Shown: positions 43,095-51,209 of the stretch, one piece after another | How the letters are laid out: each line of letters opens with the position of its first letter | Position numbering within the stretch: position 1 is the first letter of the stretch | Assembly (NCBI GenBank): GCA_934130175.1 | Contig: CAKOXP010000010.1 | Location: forward strand, 1 to 54,914 | DNA length: 54,914 nucleotides | From: an uncultured Bacilli bacterium | Lineage (GTDB): Bacteria > Bacillota_I > Bacilli_A > RF39 > UBA660 | Direction: 5' to 3' | Notes under the pieces: generated by a model | Seen by the model: the letters and a program-made list of their open reading frames with translations, nothing else | Told to the model about the DNA's origin: nothing | Databases searched by the model: none | Program-made: the position numbers and the translations under genes

Positions 43095-43814
43095 ATGAAA
43101 TTTATAAAAAAACATCTTAAATTAATTGTATTTATCTTAACCTTTTTAGCAATCTATTTAATTTATATAGGAGTGGGAAACAGAAAAATCATTTATACAT
43201 CCTTAGGTGATGGTTTTGCTAGTGGACTAAATCCATATTTAAATAAAGATTATGCCTACAGTGATTTTTTGGCAGACTATCTTAAGAAAAAGAATCAATT
43301 AAGAAAATTTTATAATGGGTTTTCAGATGATAATATGATGATTAAAGATTTAAAAAATGATATATTAATAAATATAAAAGACAAAGATAATCATAATTTA
43401 AAACAAGTTTTAAGAGAAACAGATTTATTAACAATATCTGTGGGAATTAATGATTTTAGATACTATTTTGAGAATAAAAATAACTTAACAGATTATGAGA
43501 AAAATAAAATATTAACAAAAATTGTGGAAAAACTAGATGACGCTATTAAAGAAATTAAAAAATACTGTCAAGGAGATGTCTATCTGATAGGCTATTACAA
43601 CTTTTATCCCCAAAATTCTGTTGAAAAAAAATTATTAGATAAACTTAATGAAAAATATAAACAGATTTGTTCAAAAAATAATATAACTTTTGTGGATAAT
43701 AATAATATAAATAAAAATATTAATAAATATCTGGAAAATCCTAATACAATTTATCCAAATAAAGAAGGATATAAAGAAATTTTTAATAATATAGTTCAAA
43801 ATAGTGATTTTTAG
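43095..43814 (+). CDS. Membrane-anchored SGNH-hydrolase-like protein with altered catalytic residues
   Basis: N-terminal membrane segment (about 8-27), then an SGNH/GDSL-type fold: block I reads YTSLGDGFASG (the usual GDS nucleophile Ser is Gly40), block III SVGINDF is intact (GxND), and block V reads IYPNKEGY where the usual DxxHP has Tyr in place of His. With Ser and His both replaced the protein may be inactive as an esterase and bind rather than cleave, unless other residues serve. 239 residues. GGAGG precedes ATG, 36 bases after murA. Confidence 0.75.
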   Translation: MKFIKKHLKLIVFILTFLAIYLIYIGVGNRKIIYTSLGDGFASGLNPYLNKDYAYSDFLADYLKKKNQLRKFYNGFSDDNMMIKDLKNDILINIKDKDNHNLKQVLRETDLLTISVGINDFRYYFENKNNLTDYEKNKILTKIVEKLDDAIKEIKKYCQGDVYLIGYYNFYPQNSVEKKLLDKLNEKYKQICSKNNITFVDNNNINKNINKYLENPNTIYPNKEGYKEIFNNIVQNSDF

Positions 43815-43824
43815 TAAGAAAAGC

Positions 43825-43853
43825 TTGCAAAAACAATAAATAATTGATATACT
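43825..43853 (+). promoter_or_regulatory. Promoter of rpmE
   Basis: TTGCAA-N17-TATACT directly after the preceding stop. Confidence 0.75.
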
Positions 43854-43872
43854 ACATATGCATTTAATTACT

Positions 43873-43891
43873 ATGATTATTATGTAATCAT
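43873..43891 (+). promoter_or_regulatory. Leader hairpin of rpmE
   Basis: ATGATTA/TAATCAT stem with five-base loop just before the GGAAGGAGAG ribosome site. L31 leaders in Firmicutes can bind L31; identity with that motif is not shown. Confidence 0.45.
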
Positions 43892-43911
43892 GGCGGAAGG
43901 AGAGAAAAAAT

Positions 43912-44130
43912 ATGAAAAAAGGAATTCATCCAGATTATAAAGAATGTACAGTAACTTGTGCATGTGGAGAAACATTTACTACAAAATCAAATAAAGATTC
44001 AATCACTGTTGAAGTTTGTTCAAAATGTCATCCATTCTATACTGGAAAACAAAGAGGAGCTTCACGTGCTGGACGTGTTGACAAATTTAATAAGAAGTAT
44101 GGATTTACTCAAGATGAAACAGCTGCTTAG
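43912..44130 (+). CDS. rpmE: 50S ribosomal protein L31 (zinc-binding type)
   Basis: 72-residue L31: MKKGIHPDYKECTVTCACGETF and VCSKCHPFYTGKQ. The Cys pairs (CAC and CSKC) mark the zinc-containing C+ form rather than the zinc-free paralogue. Confidence 0.96.
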   Translation: MKKGIHPDYKECTVTCACGETFTTKSNKDSITVEVCSKCHPFYTGKQRGASRAGRVDKFNKKYGFTQDETAA

Positions 44131-44147
44131 TTAGCTGTTTTTCTTTT
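44119..44147 (+). terminator. Intrinsic terminator of rpmE
   Basis: AACAGCT/AGCTGTT stem overlapping the stop, then T-rich sequence. Confidence 0.85.
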
Positions 44148-44154
44148 TTATTTA

Positions 44155-44163
44155 TGTTATAAT
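44155..44163 (+). promoter_or_regulatory. Extended -10 promoter of rpiB
   Basis: TGT-TATAAT 19 bases before rpiB. Confidence 0.5.
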
Positions 44164-44181
44164 AACTATAAGGAGGAAATT

Positions 44182-44619
44182 ATGAAAATAGGATTTGCTA
44201 GTGATCATAGAGGTTATCAATTAAAAAAATATTTAATAGAAGAATTAGAAAAAAATTATGAAATAGAAGATTACGGAACTTATTCAGAAGAGTCTGTTGA
44301 TTATCCAGACTATGCTTTTATCTTAGGTGAAAATGTAGTTAATAAAAATGTTGATTTTGGAGTAGCAATATGTGGTTCAGGTATAGGAATTTCTATCGCT
44401 TGTAATAAAGTAAAAGGCATTTTCTGTGCTAAAGTAAGTAATAAAGAAGAAGCATATTATACAAGAAATGATAATAATTCTAATATTGTAGCTTTTAGTG
44501 AAAAAACAAATAAAGAAGAAGCCTTAGAAATAGTAAAAACATTTGTTGAAACTCCATTTTCTAATGAAGAAAGACATTTAAGAAGAATCAATAAAATCAA
44601 AGAGTATGAGGCAAAATAA
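44182..44619 (+). CDS. rpiB: Ribose-5-phosphate isomerase B (RpiB/LacAB family)
   Basis: Interconverts ribose-5-P and ribulose-5-P (some members use other sugar phosphates). MKIGFASDHRGYQLK start, catalytic Cys64 in AICGSGIGISIACNKV and NDNNSNIVAF are family features. 145 residues. AGGAGG precedes ATG; ywzB follows after two bases. Confidence 0.93.
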   Translation: MKIGFASDHRGYQLKKYLIEELEKNYEIEDYGTYSEESVDYPDYAFILGENVVNKNVDFGVAICGSGIGISIACNKVKGIFCAKVSNKEEAYYTRNDNNSNIVAFSEKTNKEEALEIVKTFVETPFSNEERHLRRINKIKEYEAK

Positions 44620-44621
44620 TA

Positions 44622-44819
44622 ATGAAGGGAAAATTTTTAATATATATAATTTCAACGATTTTAGTAATATGGTCAATGGAATCAGTTAATATAAATCAAA
44701 TTTTTAAAAAAAATAAAATTTTACAAGCACGAATATTTTACTTTTTATTAGGTATTTCTTTAATATACTTAGTAACAAATTTCTTTATGGATTTATATAC
44801 TTCTATAAAATTTTTTTAA
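44622..44819 (+). CDS. DUF1146 family membrane protein (YwzB-like)
   Basis: 65 residues, two membrane segments with the family core VNINQIFKKNKILQARIFYFLL then VTNFFMDLY, matching YwzB (IEKLFKKGRVTQARVLMILL, VSNFFLDYL). Function unknown. In B. subtilis ywzB lies upstream of murAA/spoIID/spoIIQ, so the neighbourhood is conserved. Confidence 0.85.
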   Translation: MKGKFLIYIISTILVIWSMESVNINQIFKKNKILQARIFYFLLGISLIYLVTNFFMDLYTSIKFF

Positions 44820-44842
44820 AAGAAGTATAAATCTTTTTTTTT
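44796..44842 (+). terminator. Terminator after ywzB-like gene
   Basis: TATACTTCT/AGAAGTATA stem spanning the stop codon, followed by nine T. Confidence 0.7.
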
Positions 44843-44870
44843 GGTTCAAACTTTAAATGAGGTGAAGAAA

Positions 44871-45509
44871 ATGAAAAAGAAATTGAGATTAAAATCTTAT
44901 GTAATTCCATGTCTATATGTTGTTTTATTTTCATCAATTATAGTTGGAGGAGCATTAATTACTAAGGAATTAAGTAAAAATAAGGATTATTCAACACCAG
45001 ATTATACTTATGTATCCAATACAATCTTAAGCGAAGATGTTCCAGTAATTAATGAAGTTACTAAAATGTTAAAACCATATACTAATGAAAATGTAAAGGT
45101 TGGGAAATCATATTACGACTATAAAGCTGAAAGTAAGGCTCAAGAAGGTTCAATAACTTATTACGATGGTAGCTACATTCAAAATTCAGGTATTGATTAC
45201 ACACTAGATGAAACATTTGATGTAGTAGCAGTTTTAAGTGGAACAGTAGTAAGTGTAAAACAAGATGATATTTTAGGAAATGTTGTTGAAATAAAACATG
45301 ATAATAACTATGTAACTACTTATCAAAGTTTAAGTGAAGTATCAGTTAAAAAAGATGATATGGTAACACAAGGACAAACAATAGGAAAAAGTGGAACTAA
45401 CAAATTAGACAAAGATATGGGAAATCACTTACATTTTGAAGTTTATGTTAATGGACAAGTAGTAGATCCAAGTCTTTATGTAGATAAAGAAATCAAGAAA
45501 GAACAATAA
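44871..45509 (+). CDS. spoIIQ: Stage II sporulation protein Q (degenerate M23)
   Basis: Forespore membrane protein that pairs with SpoIIIAH across the intermembrane space during engulfment. One membrane segment (about 10-30), then an M23/LytM domain. The first zinc-ligand motif reads NSGIDY (about 105-110) instead of HxGxD, while HLHFEV (about 186) is kept, so endopeptidase activity is probably lost, as in B. subtilis SpoIIQ. 212 residues. GAGGTGAAG precedes the ATG. Lies before mbl, as spoIIQ-spoIIID-mbl in B. subtilis, but spoIIID is missing between them. Confidence 0.88.
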   Translation: MKKKLRLKSYVIPCLYVVLFSSIIVGGALITKELSKNKDYSTPDYTYVSNTILSEDVPVINEVTKMLKPYTNENVKVGKSYYDYKAESKAQEGSITYYDGSYIQNSGIDYTLDETFDVVAVLSGTVVSVKQDDILGNVVEIKHDNNYVTTYQSLSEVSVKKDDMVTQGQTIGKSGTNKLDKDMGNHLHFEVYVNGQVVDPSLYVDKEIKKEQ

Positions 45510-45535
45510 AATTATTAAAAAAGTTCTTTTTTTTT
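45498..45535 (+). terminator. Intrinsic terminator of spoIIQ
   Basis: AAAGAAC/GTTCTTT stem over the stop codon, then nine T. Confidence 0.75.
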
Positions 45536-45655
45536 GCCTCAATTTCATATATTATATGTAGGTATAAATAAAGTCTAAAAAAAATGTTAAAAAATAACTA
45601 TAAAATTGCGATTTTATGGTAAAATAAATAATGATTAGAAAAGGAAGTGATTTTG

Positions 45656-46648
45656 GTGTTGTCAAAAGATATAGGAATAGATTTAGGAACAGCTAATGTA
45701 TTAATATACATCAAAGGTCAAGGTATAGTATTAAATGAACCAAGCATAGTAGCGATTGATACAGAAACAAAGAAAGTTATTGCTGTTGGTAGTGAAGCAA
45801 ATGAAATGTTAGGAAGAACCCCAGGTAAAGTAAAAGCAATAAAGCCTATGAAAGATGGTGTAATAGCAGATTTTGAAATTACAGAAATTATGCTAAACTC
45901 ATTTATTAAGAAGGTAAAAGCGAAATCATTTTTAACTAGACCAAGAATTTTAATATGTTGTCCATCTAATATAACTCCAGTAGAAAAAAATGCTATCAAA
46001 GAAGCTGCTGAAAGAACAGGGGCAAGACGTGTATTTATAGAAGAAGAACCAAAAGTAGCTGCCATAGGTGCTGGAATGGATATATCAAAACCAAGTGCTA
46101 ATATTGTTATTGATATTGGTGGTGGAACAACAGATATAGCAGTACTTTCTTTAGGAGATATTGTAACTAGTGCCTCTGTTAGAATTGCTGGAAACGTCTT
46201 TGATCATGATATTATAAAATATATTAGAGACAAATATAAATTGTTAATTGGCGAAAGAACTGCCGAAAAAATTAAAATTGATTTTGCTTGTTGTTACAAC
46301 GCGGATAAAAAACAAACTTTAGAAGTAAAGGGAAGAAACTTAATAACTGGTCTTCCTCATATGATAACAATTAATCAAGAAGAAACAGAAGAAGCTTTAA
46401 AAGAAAGCGTATATAAAATTGTTAAGGCTGCTACTACCGTTCTAGAGCAAACACCACCTGAACTTTCTGCTGATATTGTTAACAAGGGTATTGTTTTAAC
46501 TGGTGGAGGAGCAATGTTAAAGGGATTAACAGATTTATTATCTAAAGAATTAGAAGTTCCAGTTTTAATTGCTGATTCACCACTTACATGTGTTGTAGAA
46601 GGAACTGGAATTTTATTAGAAAAACCAAGTGAATTAGAAGAAGACTAA
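45656..46648 (+). CDS. mbl: MreB-family actin homologue (Mbl)
   Basis: Rod-shape-determining filament protein guiding lateral wall synthesis. Starts around SKDIGIDLGTANVLIY (phosphate 1 loop); IDIGGGTTDIAVLS is phosphate 2; GIVLTGGGAMLKGL binds adenosine. About 330 residues. Start is uncertain among GTG 45647, GTG 45656 and TTG 45659; the middle one has the best spacing from AAGGA. Synteny after spoIIQ suggests Mbl over MreB. Confidence 0.92.
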   Translation: MLSKDIGIDLGTANVLIYIKGQGIVLNEPSIVAIDTETKKVIAVGSEANEMLGRTPGKVKAIKPMKDGVIADFEITEIMLNSFIKKVKAKSFLTRPRILICCPSNITPVEKNAIKEAAERTGARRVFIEEEPKVAAIGAGMDISKPSANIVIDIGGGTTDIAVLSLGDIVTSASVRIAGNVFDHDIIKYIRDKYKLLIGERTAEKIKIDFACCYNADKKQTLEVKGRNLITGLPHMITINQEETEEALKESVYKIVKAATTVLEQTPPELSADIVNKGIVLTGGGAMLKGLTDLLSKELEVPVLIADSPLTCVVEGTGILLEKPSELEED

Positions 46649-46664
46649 AATAAGTCTTTTTTCT
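46640..46664 (+). terminator. Intrinsic terminator of mbl
   Basis: AAGACT/AGTCTT stem over the stop codon, then T residues. Confidence 0.75.
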
Positions 46665-46683
46665 TTTCTAAATAAATAAATTT

Positions 46684-46692
46684 TGCTATAAT
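46684..46692 (+). promoter_or_regulatory. Extended -10 promoter of tagO
   Basis: TGC-TATAAT 23 bases before tagO. Confidence 0.6.
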
Positions 46693-46714
46693 TGATATAA
46701 AGTGAGGAGTAATT

Positions 46715-47851
46715 ATGGAAAGTGAAATTTATAATACTTTAACTATAGTTTTAGTAACATTTTTATTTTCAGCATTAATCATGCCCTTAATGAAAAAAGT
46801 TGCAGTGCATGTAGGTGCTATGGATATGCCAAGAAAAGAAGAAGGAAACAGACATATCCATAAGAAACCAATTCCAAAATTAGGAGCAGTAGGAATTTAT
46901 TTAAGTTTTCTTTTTGGATATATGTTATTTGGAAAAGAAAGTATTCAAATGAATTCAATTTTAATTGGTAGTTTTATTATGATATTAACAGGTATTGTTG
47001 ATGATTTAAAATCAATTAGAGCTTACCAAAAACTTATTTGTCACATAGTGGCTGCATCTATCATTGTTTTTTATGGAAGGATTCTATTAAGTAATATAAC
47101 AGCCTTTGGTTTTGCAATTGATTTAGGGATATTTTCTTATCCAATAACTATATTATTCATAGTTGCATGTTGTAATATTATTAATTTAATAGATGGATTA
47201 GATGGTTTAAGTGGTGGTATATGTAGTATCTTTTTCCTAACAATTGGTATTATAGGTTTTTATCAAGGAAGAGGTGGAAGCCTAGTAATGATTCTAACAT
47301 TTATTATGCTGGGTGCAACCTTAGGTTTCTTATTACATAACTTTTATCCAGCAAAGATTTTTGCAGGAGATTGTGCTACATTTATGGGATTTATTATCTC
47401 AATAATTACCCTACTAGAATTTAAAGGTCCAGCTTTAACATCATTCTTTGTACCAATTTTGTTGTTAGGTATTCCTATTATAGATACTGCTTTCGCAATA
47501 ATAAGAAGAGCCTTAAAAGGAAAGCCAATATTCTCTGCTGATAAAGAACATTTACATCACCAATTACTAGGAATGAACTTTTCTCAAAGAACAACAGTAT
47601 TAATAATTTATGGTATGAACATTTTGTTTGCTATGGCTTCAATATTTTATACACTAAAAGATCCTGTTACTGGTACTGTTATCTATATAATTTTATTTAT
47701 TATATTTTTATGGTTTATACTACATACAAGTATTATTTCAGATAAAAGTCCAAAACTAACGAAGAAAATAGAACAAAAACTTAAGTTACCATCAAGTAAA
47801 AATAAAAAGAAAAATAAACAGAAAACAAAGAAAAAAACAACTTCTAAATAG
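46715..47851 (+). CDS. tagO: Undecaprenyl-phosphate N-acetylglucosaminyl 1-phosphate transferase (TagO/WecA)
   Basis: Polyprenyl-phosphate glycosyl-1-phosphate transferase that starts wall teichoic acid or other polymers. Eleven or so membrane segments; motifs GIVDDLKSIRAYQK (DD metal site), CNIINLIDGLDGLSGG, FAGDCATFMGF and KEHLHHQLL. 378 residues with a Lys-rich C-terminal tail. Suggests wall teichoic acid-like polymers. Confidence 0.92.
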   Translation: MESEIYNTLTIVLVTFLFSALIMPLMKKVAVHVGAMDMPRKEEGNRHIHKKPIPKLGAVGIYLSFLFGYMLFGKESIQMNSILIGSFIMILTGIVDDLKSIRAYQKLICHIVAASIIVFYGRILLSNITAFGFAIDLGIFSYPITILFIVACCNIINLIDGLDGLSGGICSIFFLTIGIIGFYQGRGGSLVMILTFIMLGATLGFLLHNFYPAKIFAGDCATFMGFIISIITLLEFKGPALTSFFVPILLLGIPIIDTAFAIIRRALKGKPIFSADKEHLHHQLLGMNFSQRTTVLIIYGMNILFAMASIFYTLKDPVTGTVIYIILFIIFLWFILHTSIISDKSPKLTKKIEQKLKLPSSKNKKKNKQKTKKKTTSK

Positions 47852-47864
47852 AAGTTGCTTTTTT
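47838..47864 (+). terminator. Intrinsic terminator of tagO
   Basis: CAACTTC/GAAGTTG stem over the stop codon, then T run. Confidence 0.85.
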
Positions 47865-47917
47865 GTTAATAACTCGTAATTATTGGAAAAATATGGTAAA
47901 ATTATATTGGTGATAGT

Positions 47918-48649
47918 ATGATTAATTTTATAATATGTGAGGATGAGAAACCACTAAGAGAAGAAACAAAGAAAATTATAGTCAGTTATATGATGAATCA
48001 TGATATTGATTATAAAATTTATGAGTTTGATAGCTATGATAAAAAATTTGACCAAATTATGAAAAAAGATATAGGTTTCAAAATATATTTATTAGATATT
48101 ATCACAAAAAATGGAACTGGTATTGATGCAGCTAGAATAATAAGAGAAAAATATGATGATTGGGTTTCAGTTATTATAATGATAACTTCTCATAATGAAT
48201 ATAAGTACGAAGCATTATCCAGTAGATTATTCTTGCTTGATTTTGTTAATAAACTTGATAATTGTAATAAGAAATTAAGAGATGATTTAAATGTTGCGAT
48301 GAAACACTATGACACTAGATATAAAATGTTAAGTTATGAATATAATCATACTTACTACAGAATTGAGTATAGACAAATAATTTATATTGAAAAAGAACAA
48401 GACAGTAAAAGATGTATTATTAGAACTAAAGATGGAAAACAATTAATACCAGGTAGTTTAAATGAAGTAGAGAAAAAATTAGATAATAGATTCTTTAAAA
48501 CTCATAAAAGTTTGATTGTTAATTTAGATGAGATAGCACTATACGAAATAAAAGAAAATAAAATAACTTTTAAGAACGGAGAAGTAACTTATCTAATATC
48601 AAGAAACAAGAAGAAGGAGTTGATTGAGAATGTCTACCAATATAGTTAA
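47918..48649 (+). CDS. agrA: AgrA-like LytTR response regulator
   Basis: Receiver domain 1-120 with acidic pair E8-D9 in FIICEDEK and phospho-acceptor D60 in IYLLDIIT; C-terminal LytTR DNA-binding domain (about 140-243; IIYIEKEQDSKRC, FFKTHKSLIVNLDEI). Partner of the kinase encoded next, which it overlaps by 20 bases. Expected to activate agr and other targets through direct-repeat sites. Order A-C on plus, facing D-B on minus, differs from the B-D-C-A operon of staphylococci. Confidence 0.9.
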   Translation: MINFIICEDEKPLREETKKIIVSYMMNHDIDYKIYEFDSYDKKFDQIMKKDIGFKIYLLDIITKNGTGIDAARIIREKYDDWVSVIIMITSHNEYKYEALSSRLFLLDFVNKLDNCNKKLRDDLNVAMKHYDTRYKMLSYEYNHTYYRIEYRQIIYIEKEQDSKRCIIRTKDGKQLIPGSLNEVEKKLDNRFFKTHKSLIVNLDEIALYEIKENKITFKNGEVTYLISRNKKKELIENVYQYS

Positions 48650-49919
48650 TTTCATTTGTTCAACAATAATGTCAATAATGGGTTTGATAGTAGTAAGAAA
48701 AATCAGTGGTAGTGGAGAAAAAATTTTTACTTTAAAAAACTTCGTATTAACATTATGTTTAATAGTATTACCGATATTTATACATGATGTTAAATATAAT
48801 TATATTTATACTATAATAATATATGTGATGACTATAATTATTTATAAATATATCCTAAATATAAGTTTTGTTAAATCGATTATATCATGCGGTATTATGC
48901 TTATATCTTTGTTTTTCGTGGAATTTATTGCTAGTGTGTTATTTGCTTCTGTAACAACCATAGATAATGTTAGAAATACGTGGTACATAAATTTATTATC
49001 AAATGTTATAATATCAATTATTGTTATTTCAATATATAAAATAAAAATTATAGGTAATAACGTTATATTGTTTATAAGCAAATTAGAACAAAAAACATCA
49101 ATAAAAATAATAATATCTATATTTTTATCTATAATAGCCATGAGTACTATTTTATATACACTAGGTAAAAATTTCTCTATAAATTCTGTCTTTACAACGA
49201 ATTTTATTATTTTTACAGTGTTTTTTATTTTAATAATTATGTTGTTGAGTGAAAGAGGAAATTATGAAAAACTTCTTGATGAATATGATAGTTTATTTAA
49301 ATATGTTAGAGTTTTTGAAGATTGGATAGAAACAGAACAACTAAATAGACATGAATACAAAAATCAACTTGCTGTCTTAAGGTGCATGACAAAAGAAAGA
49401 AAAGTTAAAGATAAAATAGATAGTATTATAACAGACTATATAAATGTTGATAATGAAATGATTAATCAACTAAAAAATCTTCCGAATGGAGGATTTAAAG
49501 GTTTGCTTTATTATAAGATGGCTGTTGCTAAAAATAACGGAATAAAAGTTGAATTAGATGTAAGTATGGGTGCTGGTAATATATTATGTAAGTTTAAAAA
49601 TGAAAAATTAAAGACACTATCTAATCTTATAGGTATATATTTTGATAATGCTATAGAGGCAGCAAAAGATACAAAGAAAAAGATTGTTTCCCTAGAAATA
49701 TATGAGTATGATAATATTATTGATATAGTTATTAGTAATACATTTAATCAAAAGTATAATATATCAAATAGAAATAAGAAGGGATTTTCAACAAAAGGTC
49801 AAGGTAGAGGTAATGGATTATACTTCGCTTCAAAATTACTTTCGAAAAACAAATGGATAATTGACAGTCAAGAAATATATAAAGATTTCTATATACAGAA
49901 ATTATCAATAACAAAATAA
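48630..49919 (+). CDS. agrC: AgrC-like sensor histidine kinase
   Basis: Six or seven N-terminal membrane segments (to about residue 205) form the peptide sensor; the cytoplasmic part has the H box HEYKNQLAVLR (His about 241), N box GIYFDNAIEAAKD (about 335-347) and G box KGQGRGNGLYFASKLL of HPK10/GHKL kinases. 429 residues, as in AgrC. The ATG at 48630 follows AAGGAG and lies inside the agrA end. Likely detects the cyclic peptide from the convergent agrD. Confidence 0.9.
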   Translation: MSTNIVNFICSTIMSIMGLIVVRKISGSGEKIFTLKNFVLTLCLIVLPIFIHDVKYNYIYTIIIYVMTIIIYKYILNISFVKSIISCGIMLISLFFVEFIASVLFASVTTIDNVRNTWYINLLSNVIISIIVISIYKIKIIGNNVILFISKLEQKTSIKIIISIFLSIIAMSTILYTLGKNFSINSVFTTNFIIFTVFFILIIMLLSERGNYEKLLDEYDSLFKYVRVFEDWIETEQLNRHEYKNQLAVLRCMTKERKVKDKIDSIITDYINVDNEMINQLKNLPNGGFKGLLYYKMAVAKNNGIKVELDVSMGAGNILCKFKNEKLKTLSNLIGIYFDNAIEAAKDTKKKIVSLEIYEYDNIIDIVISNTFNQKYNISNRNKKGFSTKGQGRGNGLYFASKLLSKNKWIIDSQEIYKDFYIQKLSITK

Positions 49920-49946
49920 AAAGCAGATTTAAATTATCTACTTTTT
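49918..49946. terminator. Bidirectional terminator between agrC and agrD
   Basis: AAAAAGCAGAT/ATCTACTTTTT stem with one mismatch, with A and T runs on both sides, between convergent genes. Confidence 0.75.
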
Positions 49947-49985
49947 ATTTATGTTAACTTACTTGAATCTAAACAATAGATTTTA

Positions 49986-50108
49986 TTAATCATCAAAAGA
50001 TACTAAAGCTTTTGGTTCATCTATTAACATCCAAAAGCATCCCATGCTAGCTGCTCCTGTAGCAAGTAAAGCAATAGCACTAATGAATGCTGCAACTCTT
50101 TTCTTCAT
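49986..50108 (-). CDS. agrD: AgrD autoinducing-peptide precursor
   Basis: 40 residues, found by reading the minus strand directly after agrB. The N-terminus MKKRVAAFISAIALLATG forms the amphipathic leader; the core MGCFWML has Cys24 four residues before Leu28, as needed for a five-residue thiolactone ring (C-F-W-M-L); the tail IDEPKALVSFDD is acidic and has the EPK element seen in Listeria and other AgrD. AAAGGAG lies seven bases before ATG. It is 52 bases downstream of agrB. The exact ends of the mature peptide are inferred. Confidence 0.85.
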   Translation of the reverse strand: MKKRVAAFISAIALLATGAASMGCFWMLIDEPKALVSFDD

Positions 50109-50160
50109 AATAATCTCCTTTCTTAATTTCCTATATTATAAACATCAAATAAATTGATAT

Positions 50161-50751
50161 TTATTCATGCTTGTAGTTATTAAAAGGTTGATTTAATAAC
50201 ATATAAATTAAGGGATTAACCATTAGTGATTCTATAATCACGCTTAGTATAAAGATAGTTGAAAGTTCATGATTGTTTATAACCAATGATAAAATTATAT
50301 ATATAATGGCAACACTTACAGTTGCTATTTTTCTTATTAATCTTTTCTTTTTATTTTTTAGAGGTCTTTTAACAGTATCAGCAGGTGCAAATATAAGTAA
50401 ATCTATTAAACAGATAAAACCTATAATTAAGATGCTAAATTTTGAAATGTTAATATTTAACATAATGTATGGTAAAACTATAAAACATATAGTAGAAGAT
50501 ATTAAACATTGCCAACTTTTTTTAGCATGTATTCCAAATCCAAAATATCTGATAATGTTAAAAAATAGCAAGGTTAGAATGACTTCTTTAAAAATATTTA
50601 AAACTATTGCCAAGAAAAGTATTACAACTAATTTTGTTATTGTTAAATATATACCCTCTAAACCATACTTTAATTTTTCTAAATCTTCTCCTTCATATGT
50701 TTCGTACTTAGATAAGAAATTTACCATTTTATTAATTACTGCTGTTTTCAA
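50161..50751 (-). CDS. agrB: AgrB peptide-processing membrane protease
   Basis: Membrane cysteine protease that cleaves the AgrD tail and closes the thiolactone. The catalytic pair H75 and C82 lie in FGFGIHAKKSWQC with the seven-residue spacing of AgrB. Four to six membrane segments; 196 residues. Start is TTG, with AGGAGG six bases upstream. Transcribed with agrD, divergent from csp. Confidence 0.92.
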   Translation of the reverse strand: MKTAVINKMVNFLSKYETYEGEDLEKLKYGLEGIYLTITKLVVILFLAIVLNIFKEVILTLLFFNIIRYFGFGIHAKKSWQCLISSTICFIVLPYIMLNINISKFSILIIGFICLIDLLIFAPADTVKRPLKNKKKRLIRKIATVSVAIIYIILSLVINNHELSTIFILSVIIESLMVNPLIYMLLNQPFNNYKHE

Positions 50752-50843
50752 AGTTTACCTCCTATCTTGACACTAGATTATCACTTAATAAGTAGATATT
50801 TTTATTGTTTTTTTAAAAGGTATAATAATCTCTTTTTTTTTGC

Positions 50844-50866
50844 ACAAATAGTAGAAATTTGTCGAA
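50844..50866. promoter_or_regulatory. Regulatory site upstream of agrB: inverted repeat plus Spo0A-like box
   Basis: ACAAAT-N7-ATTTGT inverted repeat (50844-50862) matches the comK upstream region at 17 of 19 bases; it runs into a perfect 0A box TGTCGAA (50860-50866). On the minus strand the site lies just upstream of a weak promoter (TTGTGC, then TATACC about 16 bases later) for agrBD. The regulator is inferred. Confidence 0.5.
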
Positions 50867-50990
50867 AAACTCACACAAAAATCCCTAAAAATTACATTTA
50901 AAAGAAAAACGAGACATATTTTAACTAGGTTGTTAAACTAGTATCACTTGGCCAAGAGTCAAGAATAGTATTTGGGAAAAGAGGTGCAAA

Positions 50991-51209
50991 ATGATAGGAA
51001 GAGTTAAGTGGTTCAATAATGAAAAAGGTTATGGATTTATTGAATATAAAGAAAATGAAGATATTTTTGTTCACTATTCAGCAATTGAAAGTGATGGGTA
51101 TAAAACTTTATCTGAAGGACAATATGTTGAATTTAATTTAGTAGAAACAAGTAAAGGATATCAAGCATTAAATGTTAAACTTGTTAAGGAACCAGCTATG
51201 TCAAAATAG
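50991..51209 (+). CDS. Cold-shock protein (CspA family)
   Basis: 72-residue OB-fold RNA chaperone: RNP1 KGYGFIEY and RNP2 DIFVHYS. The 5' leader (about 50927-50990, if TTACAT-N17-CATATT at 50892-50920 is the promoter) has alternative pairings, ACTAG/CTAGT and the palindrome CTTGGCCAAG, of the kind that respond to temperature. AAGAGGTG precedes ATG. Divergent from agrBD. Confidence 0.94.
   Translation: MIGRVKWFNNEKGYGFIEYKENEDIFVHYSAIESDGYKTLSEGQYVEFNLVETSKGYQALNVKLVKEPAMSK

Noticed and set aside
50273..50770. 165-residue plus-strand frame opposite agrB
   Set aside because: It is the antisense of agrB, whose catalytic His and Cys, length and ribosome site are convincing; the plus frame has no site or family likeness.
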